This document shows, in pieces, positions 18,181-26,262 of a stretch of DNA of 64,000 nucleotides. The DNA is from Thermococcus zilligii AN1 (GTDB lineage: Archaea > Methanobacteriota_B > Thermococci > Thermococcales > Thermococcaceae). Under the pieces are notes generated by a model. It was not told the origin of the DNA and made no database searches. It worked only from the letters and a program-made list of their open reading frames with translations. The stretch is taken from the NCBI RefSeq assembly GCF_000258515.1, contig NZ_AJLF01000001.1, positions 62,001-126,000 on the forward strand. The letters run 5' to 3'. Numbering within the stretch: the first letter of the stretch is position 1; every line of letters begins with the position of its first letter. The position numbers and the translations under genes were made by a program.

Positions 18181-18885
18181 ATGCCGAGGGAAAAGGTCGT
18201 CCGCGTCTGGGACGAGAGAGAAGTAGTTTATTCGCCGAAGAGATGGCGCTACCTGTGGGAAAAGAGGGAGAAAGCTCTCGGGATAATGGAACGCCTTTCC
18301 CAGTTTGACCCGCAGCTCTACGGCAGTGTAGCCAGAGGAGACGTTAGGAGAGACAGCGACATAGACATATTCATCCCGATAAAGGTTCCCAGTTACCTCA
18401 TCGAGTTAGCCCTTGAGGGCCTCGTGAGGAGGAGGAAGATAGTGATGGCAACGCCGTGGCACCTCATAAAGGGCGTCATTGAGATAGACGAGGAAACGGC
18501 GGTTACGTTCCCCCTAATCGAGCCAACTGATAGGGAGCTTGAGTTTTACCGCTGGGGAGGAACGATTGACATGTGGGGGGTCAAAACCAGAGAGCGCGTT
18601 CCCGGGGTGAACAAGAAGCTCATCCTGATAATCCCGACCGAGAGGGGGCACATTGAAAGGGAAGTCGTCGGCAGGGAGAGCGAGGTCGCGAAAATCCTCG
18701 GAGTAAGCATCGACATAGTCACTGAGCGCGTCCACGTCCTCACGAGGAGGGACAGAATAGGGAGGACGGGAATTTATCTCAACGAGGAAGTGCCCGACTG
18801 GATGAGCTTTGAGGAGGCCCTGAAAATCATCGCCGACCGCGACCCGAACGTGAGGAAGAAGGTGAGGGAGAGGGGAGGGGTTTAG
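18181..18885 (+). CDS. Nucleotidyltransferase-domain protein
   Basis: 234-residue protein of the DNA polymerase beta nucleotidyltransferase superfamily: LYGSVARGDVRRDSDIDIF (about 42-60) supplies the GS and D-x-D metal ligands. A C-terminal region (VAKILGVSIDIVTERVHVLTR) looks like a helix-turn-helix, so it may bind nucleic acid or be an archaeal regulator-type fusion. Substrate unknown. A TATA box CTTTAAAAAG (18151-18160) about 26 nt from the ATG and no ribosome site suggest a leaderless mRNA. Confidence 0.82.
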   Translation: MPREKVVRVWDEREVVYSPKRWRYLWEKREKALGIMERLSQFDPQLYGSVARGDVRRDSDIDIFIPIKVPSYLIELALEGLVRRRKIVMATPWHLIKGVIEIDEETAVTFPLIEPTDRELEFYRWGGTIDMWGVKTRERVPGVNKKLILIIPTERGHIEREVVGRESEVAKILGVSIDIVTERVHVLTRRDRIGRTGIYLNEEVPDWMSFEEALKIIADRDPNVRKKVRERGGV

Positions 18886-18943
18886 GGGGAGGCACAGGCC
18901 CCTGTGCAGAACAATGCCCTGGGAGATTCGGAAAGAAGAAAAA

Positions 18944-20311
18944 TCAATCCTGGCAACACTTCTCCTTCATGCTCGCCGGCAGGATTTCCTTAAAACCGGT
19001 ATACTTCCAGAGGGCCTTCGGGAGCTTGACAACGCCTTCCTCCGTCTGGTGGTTTTCGAGGATGGCCACTATGGCCCTCGAGGTGGCTATGGCAGTCGAG
19101 TTGAGCGTGTGGACGAAGCGCGGCTTCTCGTTGGTCCTATCCCTGAAGCGGATGTTCAGGCGTCTCGCCTGCCACTCTGTGCAGTTGCTGGCTGAAACGA
19201 CCTCCCTGAACTTGCCCTGCCCCGCCATCCAGGCTTCGATGTCGTACTTCTTGGCGGCAACGTAACCGAGGTCGCCGGTGCAGATGTTTACAACTCTGTA
19301 GGGAATCTCCAAAGCCTGGAATATCTCCTCCGCGTTGGCTATGATCTTCTCGTGCCACTCCCAGCTCTCCTCCGGGCGGGAATAAACAAACTGCTCAACC
19401 TTGTGGAACTGGTGAACGCGGAAGATCCCCTTGGTGTCCTTTCCAGCTGTGCCGGCCTCCTTCCTGAAGCAGGGGCTAACTCCTACGTAGAGGAGTGGTA
19501 AGTCATTTCCGTCGAGGATTTCGTCGGCGTGAAGGCCTGCAAGCGGGTGCTCCGCGGTGGGGATGAGGTAGAGGTCTTCGCCCTCAACCTTGTAGATTAC
19601 GTCCTCGAAGTCCCCAAATGTAGTTGCTCCCTCTTCCACGAAGCGCCTCACCATGTAGGGCGGAATCACCGGGGTAAAGCCCTTCTCTATGAGTTTGTCC
19701 AGGGCGAAGCGTATCAAAGCCAGATCGAGAATGACCAGCTCGTTGAGGAGGTAGTAGAATCTTGCCCCGCTCACCTTTGCGGCCCTCTCAAGGTCAGCCC
19801 CCTTCAAAAGTTCGAGCATGTCGACGTGAATCCTCGGCCTCCAGCTCAGAAGTTCATACTCCATTTTCCCGAGGCTCTGCTCCTTAAAGCTTTCGAGGAA
19901 GCCCTCCCAGACTTTAGCCCTGCCCCAGAACCTTATCGGGACGTTGTCCTCGTCGCTCTTGCCAACCGGAACGCTCTCGTGGGTGATGTTCGGGAGCCTC
20001 CAGAGGTAGTAGTTGATCCTCTTCTCCAGTTCCTCGACTTCCTTCTCGAGTCCTTCAATCTGCTTCGCTATTTCGTCGCTCCTCGCGAGTAAATCGTCCA
20101 CTGGCTCTCCGGCGTTCTTGCGCTTTCCTATCTCTATCGCCAGCTGGTTGCGCTCCTTCTTGAGCTGGTTTATCTTTCTGAGGTTCTCGCGCCACCTGGC
20201 GTCGAGTTCGAGGATTTCATCTATCCACTTGAGCTTCTCAAGCTCGCCGCGCTTGATGAGGTCGCCCCTGACGAGGTCGGGGTTTTCGCGGATGAGCTTT
20301 ATGTCCAGCAT
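18944..20311 (-). CDS. serS: Seryl-tRNA synthetase
   Basis: Class II synthetase of 455 residues, bacterial/eukaryal-like rather than the rare methanogen form. N-terminal coiled-coil arm of about 100 residues that grips the long variable arm of tRNA-Ser; then motif 2 around CFRKEAGTAGKDTKG and RVHQFHKVEQF, and motif 3 with the serine site in SASNCTEWQARRLNIRFR. ATG 20311 (GGTGAAGACT before it) is preferred to the GTG inside that ribosome site. A cognate tRNA-Ser gene is at 45175. Convergent with the nucleotidyltransferase. Confidence 0.97.
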   Translation of the reverse strand: MLDIKLIRENPDLVRGDLIKRGELEKLKWIDEILELDARWRENLRKINQLKKERNQLAIEIGKRKNAGEPVDDLLARSDEIAKQIEGLEKEVEELEKRINYYLWRLPNITHESVPVGKSDEDNVPIRFWGRAKVWEGFLESFKEQSLGKMEYELLSWRPRIHVDMLELLKGADLERAAKVSGARFYYLLNELVILDLALIRFALDKLIEKGFTPVIPPYMVRRFVEEGATTFGDFEDVIYKVEGEDLYLIPTAEHPLAGLHADEILDGNDLPLLYVGVSPCFRKEAGTAGKDTKGIFRVHQFHKVEQFVYSRPEESWEWHEKIIANAEEIFQALEIPYRVVNICTGDLGYVAAKKYDIEAWMAGQGKFREVVSASNCTEWQARRLNIRFRDRTNEKPRFVHTLNSTAIATSRAIVAILENHQTEEGVVKLPKALWKYTGFKEILPASMKEKCCQD

Positions 20312-20384
20312 AGTCTTCACCTGGGGATGGAACGGTAAGGAGTTTAAAAAAGGTTTTGATGGGTGGATTGGAAGGGCGACGAAA

Positions 20385-21587
20385 TCAGCCGAACAACGTT
20401 ACCTCGACCTCTTCCCCTGCCTCAAGTATCTCCACCGTCTCGGGAATCTCGATGAAGCCGCTGGCCTCGACGAAGCTCGTCACAGCCCCGCTCCCCTTCA
20501 TTATCGGCACGGCCTTTTCGCCTTCAATCTTAACCGGGAGGAACTGCCTTCTCCCCTTGACGGAGAAGACCTTGTGGGCAAGCCTCTTCTTGACTTTCCT
20601 TACCTCGCTCTCCCTTCCGAGGAGCCTCCTCAGGAGGGGCGCGACGAGGAGGGTGAAGTTCGTTAGACAGCTGGTTGGGTACCCGGGAAGACCAAAGACT
20701 GGCTTTCCGTCCACGACGCCTATTATCGTTGGCTTTCCCGGCTGGATCGCTATGCCGTGTATATAGACCCTTCCGAGTTTTTCTATCACCGAGCTTGTGA
20801 GATCCTTCCTTCCACCGCTTGCGCCGCCGCTTATTAATACCATGTCGCACTCGGCAACTCCTTTTATCACGAGATCCGCGAGACTCTTCTCGTCATCCCT
20901 CGCTATTCCCAGGAACACCGCTTCCCCGCCAAGCTCCCTCACGGCGTCGGTTATCGCCCTTCCGTTTATGTCATAGATTTTTCCTGGCCTGAGTTCCTCC
21001 CCCGGCGGAACTATCTCGTTCCCCGTGCTTATCACCGCAACCTTTGGCTTTGCGTAGACTTTTACCGTGTTGAATCCCAGGGCAGACAGCAGGGCGGTTT
21101 CTTTAAACCCCAGCCTTGTGCCGGCTTCGAGAACCAGTTTCCCTCGGGGAATATCGGCCCCAGCCTTCATGACGCCCAGGCTCGGGTATGCTGGTTCGTA
21201 GACTATTATCGCATCGTCCTTCCTGTCAACATCCTCAAACTGGATTACCGCGTCTGCCCCTTCGGGGAGCGGGGCACCTGTTGAGACGTAGACAGCCGTA
21301 CCCGGGGCAAGCTTGATTCTGGGTTCTTCCCCTGCCTGAACTTCCCCTATTACCTTCAGTTCAACGGGGTTGCTTTCGCTCGCCATAAATGTGTCCTGGG
21401 CCCTTACAGCGTAACCGTCCACAGTGGCCCTATCGAAGGGGGGCACGTCTATCGGAGAAACAATGTTCTCTGCGAGAACCCGTCCGAGGGCTTCGTCTAT
21501 GGATATTTTTTCGACCCGGGGCTTGAGGTTGAACGAGTCCACGATCCTTAAAGCCTCTTCCAGCGGGACTACCTTGAGGAAAGCCAT
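20385..21587 (-). CDS. moeA: MoeA-type molybdopterin metal-insertion enzyme
   Basis: 400-residue enzyme that inserts molybdate, or here most likely tungstate, into adenylylated pterin. It has the domain III motifs ISTGNEIVPPGEELRPGKIYD and LISGGASGGRKD, and domain II PPFDRATVDGYAVRA at about 48-62. The C-terminal beta domain ends EVEVTLFG. In this window it complements the tungsten enzyme AOR at 41838 and the MoaD-like protein at 43725. ATG 21587 behind GGTGATGTC. Confidence 0.95.
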   Translation of the reverse strand: MAFLKVVPLEEALRIVDSFNLKPRVEKISIDEALGRVLAENIVSPIDVPPFDRATVDGYAVRAQDTFMASESNPVELKVIGEVQAGEEPRIKLAPGTAVYVSTGAPLPEGADAVIQFEDVDRKDDAIIVYEPAYPSLGVMKAGADIPRGKLVLEAGTRLGFKETALLSALGFNTVKVYAKPKVAVISTGNEIVPPGEELRPGKIYDINGRAITDAVRELGGEAVFLGIARDDEKSLADLVIKGVAECDMVLISGGASGGRKDLTSSVIEKLGRVYIHGIAIQPGKPTIIGVVDGKPVFGLPGYPTSCLTNFTLLVAPLLRRLLGRESEVRKVKKRLAHKVFSVKGRRQFLPVKIEGEKAVPIMKGSGAVTSFVEASGFIEIPETVEILEAGEEVEVTLFG

Positions 21588-21657
21588 GACATCACCGGGG
21601 GAAATGGAGCGTGAGCATATAAATCAGTTTTGCTAAATGGAAGCGTTAACAGAATTG

Positions 21658-21735
21658 TGGCGGACCGGCGGGGCTTCGAACCCCGGACCTGCGGCTTAGG
21701 AGGCCGCCGCCCTATCCTGGCTAGGCTACCGGTCC
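21658..21735 (-). tRNA. tRNA-Arg (CCT)
   Basis: 78-nt gene with encoded CCA. Acceptor GGACCGG pairs with CCGGTCC, discriminator G. The anticodon stem GCGGC/GCCGC closes the loop CTCCTAA, anticodon CCT, reading AGG. T-loop GTTCGAA. No intron. Confidence 0.96.
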
Positions 21736-21801
21736 AGACCCGTTTCTTCCCTCCAGCGGAGAGTATTTAAAGTTTACGGTAAACTGTATGGGGTGGTGAA
21801 T

Positions 21802-22254
21802 ATGGATGACCTGGACTTGAAGATACTCAAACTCCTTCAGGAGAACGCCAGGTATTCCTATCGGGAAATAGCCAAGGAACTCGGCATTGCGGTCGGCACG
21901 GTTTACAATCGAATAAAAAAGCTGGAAGATGAGGGAATTATCAGGGGCTTTTGCGTTGATGTGGACTACGAAAAGCTTGGTTTTGGCCTTACTGCGGTTA
22001 TCGGGATAAAGGCCAGGGGGAAGGACATAGTAAGAATAGAGAAAGAAATCTCAAAGAGTTCGAGGATAATGCAGGTGTACGACGTTACCGGCGAGTACGA
22101 CATAATCGTCGTTGCCAAATTCAGGGACAGAGCGGACATGAACAAATTCGTTAAATGGCTGCTTTCCCTGGACGGGGTGGAGAAGACGAACACCAGCGTC
22201 GTCATGGACATAGTTAAAGAAAAGTTTGCAATCGCCTTTCTCACAGAAGAATAA
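21802..22254 (+). CDS. Lrp/AsnC family transcription regulator
   Basis: 150-residue feast/famine regulator. N-terminal winged helix-turn-helix (DLDLKILKLLQENAR, YREIAKELGIAVGTVYNRIKKLE) and C-terminal RAM effector domain (VYDVTGEYDIIVVAKF, LDGVEKTNTSVVM). Probably an octamer-forming regulator sensing an amino acid; target and ligand unknown. ATG 21802 is chosen because GGGGTGGTGAA sits directly before it. Divergent from tRNA-Arg; its end overlaps the next convergent gene by 14 bp. Confidence 0.93.
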   Translation: MDDLDLKILKLLQENARYSYREIAKELGIAVGTVYNRIKKLEDEGIIRGFCVDVDYEKLGFGLTAVIGIKARGKDIVRIEKEISKSSRIMQVYDVTGEYDIIVVAKFRDRADMNKFVKWLLSLDGVEKTNTSVVMDIVKEKFAIAFLTEE

Positions 22255-22576
22255 GGTTATTCCGGTTTTCCAGGAACCTCTTTGCAAAGTCCACCAAGCT
22301 TTCGGCTGGGAGTTCGACTCCCCTGCCGTTTACCTTTCCCCTGAACAGGTACTTTCTCACTTCTATCTTTTCGATTGGTTTGAAGCTCGGATCTTCCTCT
22401 ATAGTGCTTTCCAGGGCTTTATTGAACTCTGCCTCGGAGACTTCGATTATTACCCCCTCGATGACAACCTCCTTACCGCATTCTTCTTCGGAGCACTCAA
22501 AATAAAAGGGGGAACCGACTTCGGCCTCCACCGGCAGTGTGAGGCCGGCCGTGTTGTAAATCATGAACTTTGCCAT
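22241..22576 (-). CDS. Small conserved protein, function unknown
   Basis: 111-residue soluble acidic protein, MAKFMIYNTAGLTLPVEAEV at the start, with a close cysteine pair in ECSEEECGKE and a basic middle (EKIEVRKYLFRGKVNGRG). It lies 3 nt after the stop of the HTH-phosphoribosyltransferase gene, so it is probably in that operon. I do not recognise the family. The convergent 14-bp overlap with the Lrp gene means the two mRNAs are antisense at their ends. Confidence 0.72.
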   Translation of the reverse strand: MAKFMIYNTAGLTLPVEAEVGSPFYFECSEEECGKEVVIEGVIIEVSEAEFNKALESTIEEDPSFKPIEKIEVRKYLFRGKVNGRGVELPAESLVDFAKRFLENRNNLILL

Positions 22577-22579
22577 AAT

Positions 22580-23299
22580 TCATCTCTCCAGAACCAGGAT
22601 GCTCTCTACCGGGATTCCGTACTCTTCCCTGAGCCTATCAATTATGTCCCCCACGCTCACCAGAAACACCATCCCGACGGGTTCTGCACCCGCCTGCCTG
22701 CAGAGGTCAACGAGTGCTCTCTGGGTCTCTCCGCTCCTGACAACGTCGTCAACGATTAGGACTTTCTCCCCCTTCGACAGCGCCCACGATGGGAGATAGA
22801 GGGTTGTTATGCTCCCCGAGGCGCTTGGGACGTAGTTGACCTCGTAAAACTTCTCCACACCGACCTCTTTTTTCTTCTTGGCGTAGACAACGTCAACGTT
22901 GAGTTCTCTCCCAAGGTGAACTGCCAGCGGAATACCGTCGGTGGCCGCCGTCAGTATCTTTTCGATTTCAACCTCCTTAAGCCTGCTCGCTATCTCCTCG
23001 GATAGGAGGGTCATTAGTGATGTGTCGCTGAGCACTGACATGCTGTCGAAAAAGCCCCTGCTGTCAAAACGGAGCCTCTTCCTCACCTCATTTTCGAGGT
23101 TCACGTACTGGGACAGCAGCTGGGTGAGCTCCCTGGTTCTCTCACTGTTGGGAAGGACTTTTCCCCTTACGTATCTGTTGAGGACAGTTATTGGTAGTCC
23201 TGTTATCTCCGAAAGCTCCTCGTAGGTGTAGCTTTTCTTCAGGAGCCTGAGCAGGGCGATGAGTCTCAGTTTTTCCTTGACTGACTTCAGCTGGCTCAC
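22580..23299 (-). CDS. HTH-phosphoribosyltransferase regulator (GfcR/PyrE-like)
   Basis: 239-residue protein with an N-terminal helix-turn-helix (YTYEELSEITGLPITVLNRYVRGKVLP) fused to a phosphoribosyltransferase domain whose PRPP loop is VLIVDDVVRSGETQRALVDL. The architecture is that of archaeal GfcR proteins, annotated as orotate phosphoribosyltransferase-like regulators. It may be a sensor of PRPP or nucleotides rather than an enzyme. GTG 23299 follows GGAGGTGATAGC. A TATA element TATTTATACATTTT (about 23332-23345) gives it its own promoter inside the end of the upstream gene. Confidence 0.87.
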   Translation of the reverse strand: MSQLKSVKEKLRLIALLRLLKKSYTYEELSEITGLPITVLNRYVRGKVLPNSERTRELTQLLSQYVNLENEVRKRLRFDSRGFFDSMSVLSDTSLMTLLSEEIASRLKEVEIEKILTAATDGIPLAVHLGRELNVDVVYAKKKKEVGVEKFYEVNYVPSASGSITTLYLPSWALSKGEKVLIVDDVVRSGETQRALVDLCRQAGAEPVGMVFLVSVGDIIDRLREEYGIPVESILVLER

Positions 23300-23323
23300 G
23301 CTATCACCTCCGGTGCTCCGCAT

Positions 23324-23884
23324 TTAACAAGAAAATGTATAAATATGTTTCGGTGTTGTTTCACTTTCGCTCGGCGAGTGTTCCGACTCTGCCGTGGCTT
23401 TGATGCGGTATCCTTCAATCACCTCGCTGTATTCCCGCAGTATGAAGTCAGCAGCTATAGGTTCTCCATCGGGATGGTCTATTCCGGGGCAGAAAGAATC
23501 GAGCTTGATGTGAACCTCCATCCTGTCGCCTTTCTTTATGAAGACAAAGGGGTAAAACCGGCAGGCGAGGGGTCTGTGCTCGTATATTCTGCATTTTTTC
23601 GTCTCGGGGTCCAGAAAAACACATGAATCATCGAAGGGCCTCTTTCTAAGGCCATAGCCCAGGAATTTGTCTCCCCGGTAGAACAGTTTTTCATAATCCA
23701 CGAATTCCCACGCGTTGTATCCGAGTTCTTCTATTCCCGCTATGTCCTCGTCTCTGAGGGGTATCTCCAGCTCTTGACAGCATTTTCCGCAGTTCTCAAC
23801 ACATTTAAACTTCACTCTGGAGTGAACTGTAACCTCCAGGGTCTTCAGGTCTATTGTGGCCACGAGCCTCGTTTCGAGGTTCAT
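23324..23884 (-). CDS. YkgJ-type CxxCxGxCC metal-binding protein
   Basis: 186-residue protein of the zinc/iron-chelating YkgJ family. The cluster is KCVENCGKCCQELEIPL near residue 30, with further Cys in SCVFLDPETKKCRIYEHRP, ACRFYPF and FCPG. These residues probably hold an iron-sulfur cluster or zinc; several relatives are thought to be flagellin- or peptide-modifying, but the role is unknown. ATG 23884 behind GGAGTGAAGG. The upstream Lrp-RAM gene ends 5 nt before it. Confidence 0.85.
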   Translation of the reverse strand: MNLETRLVATIDLKTLEVTVHSRVKFKCVENCGKCCQELEIPLRDEDIAGIEELGYNAWEFVDYEKLFYRGDKFLGYGLRKRPFDDSCVFLDPETKKCRIYEHRPLACRFYPFVFIKKGDRMEVHIKLDSFCPGIDHPDGEPIAADFILREYSEVIEGYRIKATAESEHSPSESETTPKHIYTFSC

Positions 23885-23889
23885 GGCCT

Positions 23890-24135
23890 TCACTCCTTGA
23901 TCCCGTAGGTGCTGGCTATCAGTGTCTCGGTTACCTCGATCTCTTTTATTTTTCTAAGGACGTTATCATGGAACTCATCGAGATCCCTTATGTCTTCGAC
24001 TTCCACCCGGGCGATGAGATCGTACTCTCCGTACACTTTGTAGACTTCCTTTACTTTGGGGTGGTTTTTAAGCTGGTCGTAAACCTTTTTCTCCGCCCCG
24101 GGTCTCGTAACTATAAGGATTATAGCCTCGATCAT
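23890..24135 (-). CDS. Stand-alone Lrp-type RAM (ligand-binding) domain protein
   Basis: 81 residues containing only the effector/oligomerisation domain of Lrp/AsnC regulators: [48 protein letters not shown]. There is no DNA-binding domain, so it may form mixed oligomers with full Lrp proteins or act as an amino-acid sensor or enzyme accessory. Its ATG overlaps the end of srp54 by 4 nt, so it is translated with SRP54. Confidence 0.9.
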   Translation of the reverse strand: MIEAIILIVTRPGAEKKVYDQLKNHPKVKEVYKVYGEYDLIARVEVEDIRDLDEFHDNVLRKIKEIEVTETLIASTYGIKE

Positions 24136-25481
24136 ATCCCCAACCCCCCTAACCCCCCAAAATTCTTCGCCATCTTCGCGAGCTTTCTCTTATCAAGGTT
24201 TTTGAACATCTTTCTCATCTGGTTGTATTGGGCTAATAACTCTTTTACCTCCTTTGTTGAAGTCCCCGATCCCCTGGCAATTCTCTTTATCCGGGAGTAG
24301 TTTATGATGTCCGGGTTTTCGAGTTCTTCCTCTGTCATGGAGTCCATTATGACCCTGTAGCGCTTGAGTTTTTCCTCACCGACTCTGATGGCCTCGTCCG
24401 GTAGGGAGTAGCCCAAACCGGGGATCATCTGGAGTACTTTCTGGAGGGGCCCCATCTTCTGCATGGCCTCCAGTTGTGCGTACATGTCCTTTAAGTTGAA
24501 CTTACCCTTGAGGAACTTCTCTAAATCTTCTTCCCTGATTTCCTGCTCCTGGGTCAGTTCCTCGAACTTTTCGAGGAGGCTCTCTATATCACCCAGTCCA
24601 AGAAGCCTGGAGACGAACCTCTTGGGGTCAAAGGGTTCCAAGTCGTCTATCTTCTCTCCGGTACCTATGAACTTTATGGGTGCTCCGGTTGCAGCGACTG
24701 CCGAAAGAGCTCCCCCACCCTTGGCGCTTCCGTCCAGCTTCGTGACTATTATCGAGCCTATTGGTGTGGCCTCTTTGAAAGCCAGGGCTTGATTGTAAGC
24801 CTGCTGGCCGATTGTACCGTCTATGACCAGTATGACTTCATCGGGCTGTATTGCTGAGCTTATCTGCTTCATTTCCTCTATCAGGCCGGCTTCTTCCTTG
24901 TGTCTGCCCGCGGTGTCGACTATTATAACGTCCACACCCTTATCCTTAAAGTACTCGACCCCTTCTCTGGCCAGCTTTATTGCGTCCTTCTCCTCGGGAT
25001 TTCCAAACACCCCTATCCCGAGGGGTTCAACGAGCTGTTTGAGCTGGGAGTAGGCACCTGGGCGCCATGTGTCTGTGCAGACAAGACCGACCCTATAACC
25101 TCTCTTCTGGAGATACCTTGCAAGTTTGGCTATGGTCGTGGTTTTTCCCGAGCCCTGAATTCCGACCGTGAGTAGAACCGTGGGTTTCTTCTTTATCTCG
25201 AGGGGCACTGCTTCCTTACCGAGGAGATCCGTGAGTTCCTCGTAAACTATCCGGATAACGTGCTCCCTTGGGCTCATCCCGGCAGGGGGTTTCTCTTTTA
25301 GTGCCCTTTCCTCTATCCTTCTGGTGAGCTGGAGAACCAGCCTAACGTTCACGTCCGACTGGATTAGGGCCCTCTGTATATCCCTCACGACTTCTTTTAT
25401 CAGTGCTTCGTCGATTGTGCCTGCCCTCGCGAGTTTTCTCAGTGCACTGTTCAGTGCCTTCCCCAGCCTCTCTAGAGCCAT
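24132..25481 (-). CDS. srp54: Signal recognition particle GTPase SRP54
   Basis: 449-residue SRP subunit that binds signal peptides and 7S RNA and docks with FtsY at the membrane. N domain, then G domain with [10 protein letters not shown] (about 107), [17 protein letters not shown] and [12 protein letters not shown], then the Met-rich M domain ([23 protein letters not shown]) with the RNA-binding [16 protein letters not shown] 25481 follows GGAGGGTTGACA. TATA GGTTATAAAG is about 40 nt upstream. Followed by the RAM-domain gene with a 4-nt overlap. Confidence 0.97.
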   Translation of the reverse strand: MALERLGKALNSALRKLARAGTIDEALIKEVVRDIQRALIQSDVNVRLVLQLTRRIEERALKEKPPAGMSPREHVIRIVYEELTDLLGKEAVPLEIKKKPTVLLTVGIQGSGKTTTIAKLARYLQKRGYRVGLVCTDTWRPGAYSQLKQLVEPLGIGVFGNPEEKDAIKLAREGVEYFKDKGVDVIIVDTAGRHKEEAGLIEEMKQISSAIQPDEVILVIDGTIGQQAYNQALAFKEATPIGSIIVTKLDGSAKGGGALSAVAATGAPIKFIGTGEKIDDLEPFDPKRFVSRLLGLGDIESLLEKFEELTQEQEIREEDLEKFLKGKFNLKDMYAQLEAMQKMGPLQKVLQMIPGLGYSLPDEAIRVGEEKLKRYRVIMDSMTEEELENPDIINYSRIKRIARGSGTSTKEVKELLAQYNQMRKMFKNLDKRKLAKMAKNFGGLGGLGI

Positions 25482-25751
25482 TGTCAACCCTCCGGGGTTA
25501 AGTGGGCCGCCATCTTTATAACCCTTCCTTTGGGTTCTTTGCGAGTTTGATGCTCATAACTTTAGATTAAACTCTGTTTTAAGCCGTTAAATTTTTCCAA
25601 TTATGTACATCGTAGCAAAACTTGGGGCAATCCTCCTCTTTGGGTTTAATTCCTATTCTGAGACGAGCATTAACGAAGAAAACAGAGCTAAAAACTTTTT
25701 TAAACCTAAAACCACTATTCTTTCCCGGAGCGGGCGAGAGGAGGTGAGAAA

Positions 25752-25862
25752 ATGGAGTGGCTGGTTGCACTTTATAATTACAAATATCTGGCTGATATGG
25801 AGCGCCGCAGAAAGAAGCCCATACCCGAGGAAATGGAGTACGTTGGGGCACTCCTTCAGTGA
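25752..25862 (+). CDS. 36-residue small protein, function unknown
   Basis: Short gene translating to MEWLVALYNYKYLADMERRR... and ending VGALLQ. Support: a perfect GAGGAGGTGAG ribosome site 4-5 bases before ATG 25752, a TATA-like CTTTTTTAAACC about 50 nt upstream, and a composition (aromatic N-terminal helix, basic middle, acidic EEMEY) unlike random frame. It lies in the otherwise empty gap between srp54 and the 69-residue gene. The stop codon is the first part of a perfect inverted repeat at 25861-25882. Unrecognised. Confidence 0.62.
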   Translation: MEWLVALYNYKYLADMERRRKKPIPEEMEYVGALLQ

Positions 25863-25882
25863 TATCGTCATTTGACGATATC
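25861..25882. repeat. Perfect 22-nt inverted repeat
   Basis: Arms GATATCGTCA and TGACGATATC, each 10 nt, separated by TT. It starts inside the stop codon of the 36-residue gene and ends 28 nt before the TATA box (25911-25919) of the next gene. It could be an operator for that promoter or an mRNA 3' hairpin; position slightly favours an operator. No second copy was seen in the window. Confidence 0.8.
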
Positions 25883-25910
25883 CATTTTAACGATTGACTT
25901 TCCGAAATCC

Positions 25911-25919
25911 TTTTATATT
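25911..25919 (+). promoter_or_regulatory. TATA box of the 69-residue gene
   Basis: TTTTATATT, 31 nt before ATG 25950, predicting a transcript start near 25942 just ahead of the GGTGAG ribosome site. The palindrome at 25861 lies immediately upstream. Confidence 0.6.
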
Positions 25920-25949
25920 TTGAAGTTGTAGTAATCAGTGGTGAGCACC

Positions 25950-26159
25950 ATGACAACTGTTATTAAAAGAAACCCCCATCTGTTTTTGAAAGAGCTTAGA
26001 GAATACTACAACGATGTCTGGAAGCTCCCGGACAGTAAGTACCTGGTCGATCCTGATTTCCTGGTTGTCGACCCAAAGACCGGAAAAAGGGCAAAGGTTG
26101 CCTTTGTAGTTCTTGACGACGGCGAAACCGTAAGCGTCGTCTACGACGATATGAGCTGA
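25950..26159 (+). CDS. Small hypothetical protein
   Basis: 69 residues, MTTVIKRNPHLFLKELREYYN at the N terminus, then a beta-rich part DFLVVDPKTGKRAKVAFVVLDDGETVSVVYDD. Soluble, no Cys, no known motif. ATG 25950 with GGTGAG four bases upstream; its own TATA box and the upstream palindrome suggest a regulated single-gene transcript. Probably a Thermococcales-restricted protein; I do not recognise it. Confidence 0.75.
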   Translation: MTTVIKRNPHLFLKELREYYNDVWKLPDSKYLVDPDFLVVDPKTGKRAKVAFVVLDDGETVSVVYDDMS

Positions 26160-26262
26160 TATCGGTGCACGCTCAAATTCTCCAACTAAAATAAGTTTTT
26201 AGCCGAATTTTTCCGGAAAAGTTATATAACACTGACTCCTTAAAGAACTAATGGGTGGTACT

